A stretch of DNA of 64,000 bases from Agrostemma githago (Eukaryota > Streptophyta > Magnoliopsida > Caryophyllales > Caryophyllaceae). The position numbers were made by a program, and so were the translations under genes. Location of the stretch: assembly GCA_958450325.1 (NCBI GenBank), contig OY288247.1, forward strand, positions 55,927,701 to 55,991,700. The letters run 5' to 3'. Positions 1 through 11,670 of this stretch are shown here, piece by piece (within the stretch, counting starts at the first letter, position 1; every line of letters begins with the position of its first letter). The notes beneath the pieces are model-generated. The model made no database searches. It worked only from the letters and a program-made list of their open reading frames with translations, and was not told the origin of the DNA.

Positions 1-80
1 GTGCGCTAATACCCACTCGGCTAGTTTAGTAGTTAGTATGTACTTACTCGAGGGCGAGTAACGGTTAAGTGTGGGGGAGT
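1..80 (+). mobile_element. 3' end of internal region of an Athila-type LTR element
   Basis: This stretch closely matches 38236-38316, just before the 3' LTR of the Athila-type element further right. It ends in the same purine-rich polypurine tract (about 70-80, AAGTGTGGGGGAG followed by T). The rest of this element lies left of the window. No coding sequence is visible. Confidence 0.85.
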
Positions 81-1667
81 TGATAAGCGTAGTTTTTAGT
101 GCCTATTTTGCTGTGTTTTGGTCCCAATTTCCTTGCGGAATCGCTCCTTGGGAGCGGTTCATGGGCTACTTATGCTTCCTCTAGCTCGTTTCAGGTTCCC
201 GAGACCATTCATGGAGAGTTGGAGCGATTCCGACTCAATACATACACTTTTCGGAGCCAACAAAGCGGAGGAACGATCACTTGATGCCTTGGATTCGACC
301 CCGAGACCTTGGGACCCGATCCCGAGCCCCTTAGAATCGATCCCGAGACCCGAGAGTCGATGAGAAGTCCATGTGAAGCAAGGAGGAACCTTAAAGATCA
401 TATTGGAGGCCTACAAGACTCATCCCCGACGGGTATGGCCTCATCCCGTCCGGGATGAAGTGCACAAAAGAGGGGTGTTCTGTTCTGGGTCCTTCCCGGT
501 TGGGACCATCCCTTCCCGGTCGGGACCATTCCCTTCCCGGTCGGGACCATGCTGCTGTAGCACGCATCTCATTCTTTTCTCCTCCTTCATTCTTGTAACC
601 TTATAAATACTTCCGTCTTGTATTGTTTATGTATCCTACCTTACCCTAGACTATCTTAAGCCTCTTTTTAACATTCAAACCCTAGATTTAGTTCTCCTCT
701 CATTAGTTTAATCTTCCTTTAATCTTTAGTTAATCTTTGTAATTAGTCTTGTAATTAAGAAGATTCTTGAAGACTCATCCAAGATTGACAACCTTGGGGT
801 TTTATTTGGGTTTCTTACTAATTCAAGTTCTCATCTTTTTCATCCTATTGTAGTGGGTATAATTTCTCTTCTCTTAATCTTTGTTAATCTTTCAAGTTTT
901 ACTCTTTACATATTGTTTATCTATTCTTGTTTGTTCATGATGAATGTTGGATTATTTATGTTGATTTCTCTTATCCTTGTTATTGTTAGTTTGATAATGA
1001 GTGAGTAGATTCCTTGTGGGGTTATTAGGGGGATTAAGTGTGGATTATGGGTGATTAGGGCTTGATTGTGGGTAAAGGTGATTCATTTGTTGCTAGTCAC
1101 TTATTGGGCACACTATGTGTTTGTTGTATTGCTTGTATGGGTAGTAGTGGCCAATGCTTCTCATGCTTGTTCTCTCCTTCTCATTGTGTACTAAATTTGT
1201 GGTTGAATGTTTGTGTTTTGAGTAGCATCTTGCATGAATGTTCGGGTCTAGTCTTAGACACGAGAGTGCGGACTTTGGCTTTGGCGCGAGAGCGCAAACC
1301 GACCCTAGTGACCAAGTGACATCTACACCCTTGATTACCCAATCATCCTACCATGCTTATGAACCCGACTTAACCCTACTCCTTCCCATATTTGAATTTT
1401 ATATCTCTTTAGTTGATCATCTTAGTTGCTTTTATTAGTTTGCATTATAGCTAGTTCATTGTTAGTCTTGTTCATACCTCTTCTCCCATCATAATTCATC
1501 ACTTGTCATTTCTTGTGTTTGTTTGGTAGCATAGTCTCGTTCTAGGTGGACATAGTCTAAACTTTGCAACACCGTCTCCGTGGATACGATCCCGACATAC
1601 CCTAACTACCGTTAGGTCTAGCCGGTTATATTATTGACGGTGGGGACGTGACAAATTCCCACCATCA
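81..1667 (+). repeat. Athila-type 3' LTR
   Basis: Starts TGATAAGCG directly after a polypurine tract and ends ACCATCA, matching the two LTRs at 30295-31935 and 38317-39946 along its length with clear divergence. A TATA box (TATAAATA) lies at 602-609. Three copies of a CCCGGTYGGGACC motif spaced about 21 bp lie at 493-550. The U5 side carries the phrase CCGTCTCCGTGGATACGA, also seen in the other Athila LTRs. Its right flank (1668 on) reads into Tat-element sequence, so this element probably inserted into the Tat element. The matching left target duplication is outside the window. Confidence 0.9.
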
Positions 1668-2312
1668 CTTCATCATTTTCACAATCCATTTTCATCTTCC
1701 TCTATTCCTCTTCAAAAATGTCTTGGGTAAGAAAAATGGTTTTTTGTTGTGGAATTTATGTGAGCATTCTTTGCTTCAGGGGGCGCCGAAGATTGAGGTA
1801 TCCCAGGCAAGTACACCTGGCCCTTCGTTGTAGCAGCCGAACGCGTTCTCAACTTCCGCGGACTGTCAAGGTGAAGCCTTCAACCAGTGCCAGCAAGCGC
1901 CCTAAAAAGTCTTCCACTCCCGCAGGGCTTGTGCCCAAATGCTGTGCCCAGGCGGGGGGCTGCTCTTTTAGGGGGTGTTATAGGTGCTTCCCTTGGCTAC
2001 ACCCCCGAACACTTTGACCCTGATTGTCCTGACCTAGGCTCTTCCCCTGAGTCAAGCCCCTCTTCCCCTTTGGTGAGAAAAAAGGAAGATTATGGCTCCC
2101 CTGAAGGTACTAGGGTGGGCCCTTATGGCAGGGACTGGGACGTGAGTAGTCACAACTCAGAGGATAGTGAAGGCCAGGGCTATTCATCTGGCAAGGATGA
2201 AGGAGAGGGCCCTGACGATGCATTCGAGGACTCCGGCAGCTAGGACTGGCGATCCGACGCAGGTGGCCACGACAGCCCCGGGGATTACTCTCCGGGTTTT
2301 GATGATGATTAG
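1668..2312 (+). pseudogene. Remnant of an upstream antisense accessory gene in the Tat element
   Basis: I do not recognise the product. From about 1782 the plus strand can be read, with a frame change in the G-run near 1955, as a basic Ser/Pro/Lys-rich stretch, a short glycine-rich hydrophobic stretch, and then a strongly acidic Asp/Glu/Ser/Gly tail ending at TAG 2310-2312. A premature TAG at 2241-2243 interrupts the tail. The end is followed by T-rich DNA that would suit a 3' UTR, and the next antisense gene's promoter-like region begins about 300 bp later. ATG TCT TGG at 1718 followed by GTAAGA (1727) and a TTGCTTCAG acceptor-like site (1779) could be a tiny intron, but 53 bp is short for a plant. 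Confidence 0.4.
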
Positions 2313-2843
2313 GCCTACCCTGCGTTAGCAGGCTGGTCGAGCCAAACTGTCAGGCTCCTTTTGTAACTTTTCTTTTGTTCCCACTTTGCTTTGTAATCTT
2401 GGCCTTTTGGGCCTTTTGACTAATGAGAATCAGGTGGGTTTTTGACTTTCATGTGTTGGCCTTTGTTTTTGAATGAGTGACGTCATGCAGTGATTTCTTT
2501 TGCCTTTGTTGTTTTCTCGAGGTTTCTTGGGAAGTGATGGGTGGTTGGTTTTAAGATGTGTGACACGTGGGGGCTCTTTCTTGGGGAAGCCCTCTGACTG
2601 GGCGGCTTTCCATCTTCCTCTGCCTATAAGAGTGTCATTACTTCCCCCCTTCCCCCTTTTACACATTTGAAAACTCACAACCCCCCTTCACATTCTCCCT
2701 TACACTCTCTTTCCTTGCTAAGCGTTTTTAGACAGAGGAGCTTTTTCTCGCATCTTCATCCGGCGGCCATTAATTAGGTTAGAATCCTAATCCTTGTCTT
2801 CCTCATCTTTCCATTTCTTTGTTTTTCCTTCTCTTTGAATATC
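2313..2843 (+). promoter_or_regulatory. Promoter-like region and 5' UTR of the antisense accessory gene
   Basis: Between two plus-strand gene segments lies pyrimidine-rich non-coding DNA. A TATA-like TATAAG sits at 2625-2630 in a GCC-TATAAG-AG context. It is followed by about 180 bp rich in C and T with no ATG in good context until 2844. The arrangement resembles a plant promoter with a pyrimidine-rich leader. Activity is inferred from sequence layout only. Confidence 0.45.
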
Positions 2844-2936
2844 ATGGCCAATCGTCGTGCTCAGGTTCTCTCTTTTACTGGTCCTTCGAATGAAAGGACG
2901 GAGGGTAGGGACAGGGTTAAAAGTGACCTTGCCTCC

Positions 2937-5229
2937 TGTAGACACCCACATTTTGACCGCCAGGTGTCTATAGTAGTTCCCGCCAAACACCCGATGATGA
3001 TCGGACGCAAACATGCTTTGATGGACTCAGATATGGGCTCGAAATCATGGACATTTGGCTTGGGCTTATTACGGAGTACAAATATTACAAAACCAACCTC
3101 AAATCCAGGCCCAGTGGGTCATTTCGAGTCAAATGAGACTAATTTGGGTCGATTCCGACACCAGGGGTAAAACCGTCTTTTAGCGACCGAGTCAAAACCC
3201 GGTCAAAAATATTCTCGAGACACACGAGTCAGCCGTGACACCTCACGTGGCTGATTCGGTCTCAAACACCACAAAAAATCAGCTTCAAAAAATATTAAAC
3301 AAATCCGTTTAAGGATAGAATTCGATCTCAAGTAGGAATTCTACCGAAAACCGAATCAATTACCGACCGAGCATCAAAATACTCGGCCAACTCCCCCCAA
3401 CCAGCCGAGATTCCTTGCTTCCTCCCCAAGCAACGGACTTCTCGTTCCTTTCGAACTCTCGCGTTTCCTATCCAAATCGGTATTTCTTGTTGTCTAAGCA
3501 AGATACCTCTCCTAAACCTCTTCGCCTATAAATAGGACCCTCTGTTCAACACAATTCATTTAGAAACTATCCATCAATAGGCGATCAATTATTCCCATAC
3601 ATGAAATATACATCTATCATTCATACATCCTCGACATCTAGCAAAAAAAATAATCTCGACATACATCCAAAGAAGCACCGAAATACTGTCAACATACCGA
3701 CGAAACCCGACCCCACCATCCGGCCGAATCCGTCACCTCACACATAAAAAAACGCACCATCCTAAACTCATCCACATCATCTCGACGCTCCCGTGCCTAA
3801 GCCACCGTCCGACGAGCTCTATACCGAGAAAGCAAAGCATGTAGGTTGAGGGTGTAAATCAAACCCGACTCTTTCCCTTTTCTCTTCCTTCTCCACGTTT
3901 TTTCTTCTTTCTTTTCGTTGCGTCGTCGGTCGTTTCGTATTTTTAATATGGGTCGTTCGTCACATATTTTTTTATTATTTTTAATAATCGATACTACAAA
4001 AACTATTTTTTATAACGTTCTTAAAATACGATATCGATTCTCTAATCGAATATCGTATCTAACAAGAACAAAATTAATTAATTCTCGTTGACGCTAATAA
4101 AATCGTTACATCTTTTTAAACAAAATTCGACGATTTTATACGCGGAGAGAATTAACATCTTTTTCGTTCAAAATTCTTTTTTTACTTTTCGTTCAAAACA
4201 AACTTTTTTCAAAACCTTTTCTAAAATCATTCCGACTATTCGATATCAATTTCATAATATCGAGTACGACGAATATCGAAAATATAAATCGAGTATAAAT
4301 TAATCCATATTTGTACGCGATTTATAAAAATTGACGGTTTTCGACAAATAAAAAACGGACAGACCCCCACGCGAGTCGCGCGCCTGTCAGGCGACTCGCG
4401 CGGAGGCCCGGATGGCCGAGTCCCCTTTTCTCGTTTTCTCGTTTTTCTATTTTTTTGGATCTTACATAAAAAGCGACTTTCGCGACATATTTTCAGATTT
4501 TGATAAATACTTTTTTTGACCCCGGTCAACACGTGTTAATCCATCACGTGTCATAAACCTTCTTCTAAAATCATGCATATTATCGTATTTGCATCTTTAT
4601 TCGATTTATTCAATCGTTACTAACTCGTTTTCTCGTGTTTGTAGCAGCTTATTTTATTTCTTTTGTTTTATTAGACTAAAACGAATTTCATATGCTAAAA
4701 TAACTTTGACGTTATTAGTTTAAGATGCATTAAACGACTTAGCAACCCATTTATTTTTCTCTCACATGCTTAGGAAAATAATGTTTGCATATCATTCCAC
4801 TATCGAACTAACGCGTGTACACCAAAAACGAACGATATCTTAGTAAAGGCCGCTAAGTGCGGGTGGGGTTGGGTGTTCTTAGTGAACTTCCCAACACGTA
4901 CCCTCACCCCTTACTCAGAACCATGGTTTCCGGATGTCCGAATCCATTGGCAACGAGAGTCATTCAATACACGATATCCGATAATGTCGGTATCGGTATC
5001 GTAATGCAAAGGGACGAGCCCAATAAACTCTCACATCGGAAATGGGCCGTATTTTGTATACGGCCCACTACGACATAGAGTGGGTTCGAACGGGCCCGAA
5101 CTCCCACAAAGTTCGGTGGCGACTCCTACTTCGATTTAAATTTCAATTCGACCCATCTCATATGGAGATTCATTCGCCTCCCCAAACCCGCGCGTGGCCG
5201 CGTCGGGGTGGACCTATGTCATGTCCACA
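2937..5229 (+). repeat. 5' LTR of the coding-free element
   Basis: 2293 bp, TGTAGACA...TGTCCACA, with a near-perfect terminal inverted repeat. TATAAATA at 3527-3534 is a likely promoter. TGGCGACTCC at 5117-5126 looks like the start of an Ogre-type primer site but lies inside the LTR. The 98-codon minus-strand frame at 4236-4532 recurs at 10677-10973 simply because the LTR is duplicated; it has no recognisable homology. Confidence 0.92.
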
Positions 5230-5232
5230 ATT

Positions 5233-5250
5233 TGGGGAATCCGCTGGGGA
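5233..5250 (+). promoter_or_regulatory. Primer binding site (variant Ogre/Tat type)
   Basis: TGGGGAATCCGCTGGGGA lies three bases after the LTR end. It matches the Ogre-type site at 22235-22252 (TGGCGACTCCGCTGGGGA) at 16 of 18 positions. That site is, as I recall, complementary to a tRNA-Arg 3' end; the tRNA identity was not checked. Confidence 0.7.
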
Positions 5251-8200
5251 TCAACTGATGAGTCACTTACCATCAGCATCCTCAGGGTGAGACTCGAAAA
5301 GAAATCGTTCGATTAGTATTGTACACGTTTTAGTTCAACGGTTCATGCATAACCCAAATTTTTCCCGGGCCGGTTACTTGTGACCAACGTCCCACTATAC
5401 CACGGTGCATTCCTAAATGGGTGCACTAAAGACTTCGATGACGGAACTCGCATGGGTTTTACGGCAGGTTCTAAGACCAACTCGGCTTAGGAAGACCGTC
5501 CTGATTTGCGAGAAAGCTATCGTCGTTGGTATAGACCCTATTCGACCGACCGAGACTTAGATTAGGAGCATACATGGTGTCATTATACTGTTTCCGTGAC
5601 TACGTGCTACTTGATCACCTTTTTTCAAAAAACCATTATTTCAAAATTGCATCTTTTCAAAACTATCCATTTTTCAAAGCCCGAAAAGCTACCGAATTTA
5701 GGACTTATGATTTTGACTCAAAATAGCCTATTTTTAGCCGGTATGCTGCCCAAACTTCATCAAAATTTCCGAAATTTCGGCCCGATAAGATTTTTCGGTT
5801 TTCAAAAAAAATCGGGCCATTCTATCCGACTTTGTTCGATTTTCAAATCCAAATTTCCCTTTTCAGAACCTTCCTCTTCTTAGGACTTCCCGTATTTAGT
5901 AGTGTCAGGTCTTGTCATAAGTTGTTAGAATCTCTAGCGTCGAAACTCCGTCGATCTTACGTCACAAGTTTCTACCCCATCCCAGTCCGCCTTATTTGTC
6001 ATGGCACGGCCCACCTGCGTAGGACAAACTCTTACAAAGGGAAGTCCGTTTACACACTCGAGTCCAAAGTCTGGGGAATTCTCACATGGATCTTCCTTCA
6101 AACGGGACTAGGCCCACTTTGCCAAATCCTAGGGAGAGTCCACCATCCACGAGTCACCCGTCTAGATGTCTTTTCCGAGTCATTTCCTTTTCAGGCTTTT
6201 CCTCACTCGGGGGCCACCCTTCAGCAGAGCGATCAACCACGGTTACTCTAAGGGTCATGGCTTACACGTGTTGTCTCACGTATCCCACTTTCGAGTCACT
6301 TAGGTGTCACACCATCTGAGTCCTATCAGATTCTTTAGCCTCACTCGGGGGCTATCCCCCAACCGAGCAGTCAACCACGGTCACCTTAAGGGGTACCCTA
6401 CGTTCATCCAGCACCGGCGTCCTAATGATGCCTTCTTCGTATCGTACCTATGCTACGAATACTCGAGTCACCTAGGGTTAGGTCACCACGGTTGGTCCGA
6501 GCACGTGATACGGTCAAACACGGTCGCCCCCATTTTCGGATTCACCCTTATGCAGCTCGAGTCCAATTCGCAGTCGTTACCTCGTCTAGATCAACGTTCG
6601 AGTATCCCGGTCCAAGAGTCTTTGTCGACCCGTCACCCCGGGCCGTGTCTAGTTTGACTCCCTCTCTTGCACTTGCGCAAAGCCGAGTTTAGGCGAGTCG
6701 TGGCACCCGTCTTTCTCTGTAATCGAAGACCTTACAAAAAAAAACAACCAACCGAGCGTCCGAGTCCGGATTTGATTCGAGTCTAAGTCTGAGTTCGAGT
6801 CTAGGATACCTTACATCCTCATTTCCAAATCAAAGTCAGAGTCAAAGTCAGTTGTATTCTGTCCTCTTTTTCAAAATTCAATAAAATCAGCTTTTCTATT
6901 TCTCATACATACTTTGCTTATGTGTTTCCGAGAACATGATGAACACCATCATACACTGTGAGCATACGCACGTGACTATTATAGGCACATCTATAATGAC
7001 TGCAGGAAACCGAGCCCGTGTTTTCCTTTTACCTATTCCATGTCTGGTATAGAAAGCCACATAACTACCCGTAGCAGGAGCATATCGAATCCTATGACAA
7101 ATCTGGGTAGTCTTCTAGTTTGGGTTCAAGACGGGAGGCAAGCCCACTTCCCACAATAAACATCCTTCCAATAAGACTAGCCAATCCCTACCTTAGGTGT
7201 TAGTCTGACCGACAAAAAAAAAAGCTGGACAAAAAAATCAAAAGTCCAAGAGAAAAAAAAAAAAAGCAAAAGGCCAAAACAAAAAAGTTGGCCATGATCA
7301 AAAAAGAATTATCAACATCCCTCGACCAGACACGGTCAACTCAAATGAAGAATCTCATGACCGGGGCTAAGAGGTCAACCCAAAGAATTCAAAAATCCGT
7401 GACCATGAAACGGTCAATTCAAAAATTACAATACCCATACCATCCAATAGGGGAGAGACAGTCAAGCTGGTCAGCTAACACCACATCTAGCCTTCCCACA
7501 TTACAACCCTCATGACCTTCTCGAGACCTAGGCTAGAGATAGCCCAGAATTTTGAGGATTCAAGCTCCATAGGATACACCCTAACCTTTAGGGCCAGACA
7601 TGGAAACCAGATCCCACATTATCAACCTGCCCGATCGAAGTCCGAGTCATTTTTACTCGACTTCCCCCTTTCCTACCACATTACAATACCTTACCCTCGA
7701 AGCCTTAGCTCCACAAAATCGAGCTCCAGATTTCGAAACATCAAAGCCACTTGCGACCTAGCTCCACATTTCCAAAAACATCTAAACCAGTAACCAGCCC
7801 CAAACACGGGAACTCAACTTGCAGTCGGCATACAACATGCCCAAATAGTTCGCACCACCTCTGGGGTCTATCCCGGAGAATGCTCACAGTCACAGAATCA
7901 ACATCTTAACTATTCCAGCCCTTTGGTCAAGACATCATTGGGAATGCACCTAGCCTACACCATTGCTATGGCTAGTTACACACAAAGCCCTAATAAGCTA
8001 GGCATCATAATACATCTTTCAACACTGAACTACGGCTTGGTTTGATTTCACTACACGTGAATACGTAGGCAACCTTTCGACAAAGGCACAACCATTCACA
8101 TTAACACACATTCAAAAAGCGCCATCATTCCGGTCACGACACCATCATGTTGTCAACAGCTAGCTTTGTCGTCCTGGGGACTTCTCTTAGGCAGGAAGCC

Positions 8201-8950
8201 TCCATCCACTCACAAAATCCAGATGAATTCAAAAAATCTAGCCTCCTTTCTGTAGTGTGTCCTAGTACTCGGCTCAACCGAAGACGAGAATCTGTCAGGA
8301 CTCGAAGCAATAACCACTTTGGGAATGTACCCCTAAATCAAAAGAATATCCAAAAGAACACCAGTCTACGGCATTGCTACCACAAAGCCCTGTCATACGG
8401 AAACAGTCCCATTCCGAGGATTCGACCGTGTTGCCACTCGCCTAGGCTACAAAATAGCGCAACTTAAGAGTCTTGTCATATTAGGTGGCCCATCCCCTAC
8501 CGAGTCACGGTCCAACCCTTATAGAGTCCAGTCGTGTCTGTCAACTCGTCTTGTCGCGTCCAGAGTCGAGTCGGTCGGTATATCTCTCTCTTCAAATTCT
8601 CATTTTAAAATTCGCAAAACTTAGCCATTTGAGAAAATCCCTTTCCTAGTCACCACGGGAATAGGAATTTTTATCACACTTCATCTAGGCATACAGGCCT
8701 AACCAGAGACTTTAGGAGTCCGTGTCAGAATCGGATTAGGAATCAAGTCATCCCAAGCATTCTAATTTCCAAAAAAAATTCATTTTCTTTCGAAAAAATC
8801 AATCAAAAATCATTTCTTCCCCCAGCATGAGTCAGTGTTTCGCCTAAATGTTACATGCAGTTTGTTATGTATCAACAGACAGGTACCCCAAGACTCCCCG
8901 AAGAATTCTCAAAGACTCCCCAGTGGAAGGATCATGCAACATTTCTATTA
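5251..8950 (+). other. Non-coding internal region of the coding-free element
   Basis: About 3.7 kb without a recognisable protein domain on either strand. It is rich in CGAGTC-type words, has an A-rich stretch near 7206-7290, and resembles the untranslated 3' region of Ogre/Tat elements. For example, a TTGGTTTGATTTC...GTGAATACGTAGGCAACC phrase near 8036-8075 has a counterpart near 26790-26835 in the neighbouring Ogre-like element. I see no gene. Confidence 0.7.
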
Positions 8951-9200
8951 AGGAATCGGGATATATCTGTAAGCAGATACACCCAGAGCTTCCAAGGCAA
9001 GCTCCCACGCAATTCCAAGATGGGATGTGTCTGTAAACAGACACACCCAAGGCTTTTTAGGAGAAAGTCGCCACGCTATTCCAAGATGGGATGTGTCTGT
9101 AAACAGACACACCCAAGACTTTTTAGGAGAAGTCCCCGCGCTATTCCAAGATGGGATGTGTCTGTAAACAGACACACCCAAGACTTTTTAGGAAAAGTCC
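8951..9200 (+). repeat. Four-copy tandem array, about 65-bp unit with an internal hairpin
   Basis: The unit has four copies. Its hairpin starts at 8962, 9026, 9092 and 9157 (spacing 64, 66 and 65 bp). Three units contain a perfect 9-bp palindrome with a 2-base loop (TGTGTCTGT, AA, ACAGACACA). The first copy has diverged (TATATCTGT, AA, GCAGATACA). Units end in a CCAAGATGGGA block. Both strands are open because of the repeat composition, not because it codes. Confidence 0.92.
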
Positions 9201-9366
9201 CCACGACATTGTTGACATCTACCCAGGTATGATTTCTATCTTATGGCTGGCGAGCCCTTCACGTAAGTCTAATGGACTCTAAACGACCCGATCGGAAGTC
9301 TGCCAGGTCTTAATCCTCGGTTGGCCTGGTAGCTACTCTGACTTTCGCCTTGTCCAAGCCTCAGTC

Positions 9367-9379
9367 AGAGTGGGGGCTC
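9367..9379 (+). promoter_or_regulatory. Polypurine tract of the coding-free element
   Basis: AGAGTGGGGGCTC lies immediately before the 3' LTR start at 9380, the expected plus-strand primer position. Confidence 0.75.
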
Positions 9380-11670
9380 TGTAGACACCCACATTTTGAC
9401 CGCCAGGTGTCTATAGTAGTTCCTGCCAAACACCCGATGATGATCGGACGCAAACATGCTTTGATGGACTCAGATATGGGCTCGAAATCATGACATTTGG
9501 CTTGGGCTTATTACGGAGTACAAATCTTACAAAACCAACCTCAAATCCAGGCCCAGTGGGTCGTTTCGAGTCAAATGAGACTAATTTGGGTCGATTCCGA
9601 CACCAGGGGTAAAATCGTCTTTTAGCGACCGAGTCAAAACCCGGTCAAAAATATTATCGAGACACACGAGTCAGCCGTGACACCTCACGTGGCTGATTTG
9701 GTCTCAAACACCACAAAAAATCAGCTTCAAAAAATATTAAACAAATCTATTTAAGGATAGAATTCGATCTCAAGTAGGAATTCTATCCGAAAACCGAATC
9801 AATTACCGACCGAGCATCAAAATACTCGGCCAACTCCCTCCAACCAAACGAGATTCCTTGCTTCCTCCCCAAGCAACGGACTTCTCGTTCCTTTCGAACT
9901 CTCGCGTTTCCTATCCAAATCGGTATTTCTTGTTGTCTAAGCAAGATACCTCTCCTAAACCTCTTCGCCTATAAATAGGACCCTCTATACAACACAATTC
10001 ATTGAGAAACTATCCATCAATAGGCGATCAATTATTACCATACATGAAATATACATCTATCTTTCATACATCCTCGACATCTAGCAAAAAAAATAATCTC
10101 GACATACATCCAAAGAAGCACCGAAATACTGTCAAAATACCGACGAAACCCGACCCCACCATCCGGCCGAATCCGTCACCTCACACATAAAAAAACGCAC
10201 CATCCTAAACTCATCCACATCATCTTGACGCTCCCGTGCCTAAGCCACCGTTCGACGAGCTCTATACCGAGAAAGCAAAGCATGTAGGTTGAGGGAGTAA
10301 ATCAAACCCGACTCTTTCCCTTTTCTCTTCCTTCTCCACGTTTTTTCTTCTTTCTTTTCGTTGCGTCGTCGGTCGTTTCGTATTTTTAATATGGGTCGTT
10401 CGTCACATATTTTTTATTATTATAATAATCGATACTACAAAAACTATTTTTTATAACGTTCTTAAAATACGATATCGATTCTCTAATCGAATATCGTATC
10501 TAACAAGAACAAAATTAATTAATTCTCATTGACGCTAATAAAATCGTTACATCTTTTTAAACAAAATTCGACGATTTTATACGCGGAGAGAATTAACATC
10601 TTTTTCGTTCAAAATTCTTTTTTTACTTTTCGTTCAAAACAAAAAAAATTCAAAACCTTTTCTAAAATCATTTCGACTATTCGATATCGAATTCATAATA
10701 TCGAGTACGACGAATATCGAAAATATAAATCGAGTATAAATTAATCCATATTTGTACACGATTTATAAAAATTGACGGTTTTCGACAAATATAAAACGGA
10801 CAGACCCCCACGCGAGTCGCACGCCTGTCAGGCAACTCGCGCGGAGGCCCGGATGGCCGAGTCCCCTTTTCTCGTTTTCTCGCTTTTCTATTTTTTCGGA
10901 TCTTACATAAAAAGCGACTTTCGTGACATATTTTTAGATTTCGATAAATACTTTTTTTGACCCCGGTCAACACGTGTTAATCCATCACGTGTCATAAACC
11001 TTCTTCTAAAATCATGCATATTATCGTATTTGCATCTTTATTCGATTTATTCAATCGTTACTAACTCGTTTTCTCGTGTTTGTAGCAGCTTATTTTATTT
11101 CTTTTGTTTTATTAGACTAAAATGAATTTCATATGCTAAAATAACTTTGACGTTATTAGTTTAAGACGCATTAAACGACTTAGCAACCCATTTATTTTTC
11201 TCTCACATGCTTAGGAAAATAATGTTTGCATATCATTCCACTATCGAACTAACGCGTGTACACCAAAAACGAACGATATCTTAGTAAAGGCCGCTAAGTG
11301 CGGGCGGGGTTGGGTGTTCTTAGTGAACTTCCCAACACGTACCCTCACCCCTTACTCAGACCCATGGTTTCCGGATGTCCGAATCCATTGGCAACGAGAG
11401 TCATTCAATACACGGTATCCGATAATGTCGGTATCGGTATCGTAATGCAAAGGGACGAGCCCAATAAACTCTCACACCGGAAATGGGCCGTTTTTTGTAT
11501 ACGGCCCACTACGACATAGAGTGGGTTCGAACGGGCCCGAACTCCCACAAAGTTCGGTGGCGACTCCTACTTCGATTTAAATTTCAATTCGACCCATCTC
11601 ATATGGAGATTCATTCGCCTCCCCAAACCCGCGCGTGGCCGCGTCGGGGTGGACCTAGCTCATGTCCACA
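9380..11670 (+). repeat. 3' LTR of the coding-free element
   Basis: 2291 bp, near-identical to 2937-5229, with scattered substitutions and single-base indels. TATAAATA lies at 9970-9977 and TGGCGACTCC at 11558-11567. It ends TGTCCACA directly before the second CCTCC. Confidence 0.92.

Larger units (their letters stand above)
2937..11670 (+). mobile_element. Coding-free (LARD-like) Ogre/Tat-type LTR element, complete with target duplication
   Basis: Two long direct repeats (2937-5229 and 9380-11670) start TGTAGACA and end TGTCCACA. The element is flanked by a perfect 5-bp duplication CCTCC (2932-2936 and 11671-11675). The 4.15-kb internal region (5230-9379) has a primer-site-like sequence, a polypurine tract and a tandem array but no recognisable Gag, protease, RT or integrase. 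Its open frames are short and unlike any family. The LTRs share a block with the Ogre-like LTR at 21740-21800. The few LTR mismatches seen by eye suggest a fairly recent insertion, so it was presumably moved by another element's proteins. Confidence 0.9.

Noticed and set aside
1727..1779. 53-bp intron at the start of the upstream antisense gene
   Set aside because: Borders look like splice sites, but the length is below the usual plant minimum and the joined frame soon meets a stop.
4236..4532. 98-codon minus-strand frame conserved at 10677-10973
   Set aside because: The two copies are the duplicated LTRs, so similarity is not evidence of coding.
8951..9200. CRISPR-like array
   Set aside because: Units are directly adjacent tandem repeats with no unique spacers, and the DNA is plant nuclear.
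8855..9232. Cys-rich repeated frames on both strands
   Set aside because: They only reflect the 65-bp tandem units with palindromes; both strands are open by chance.
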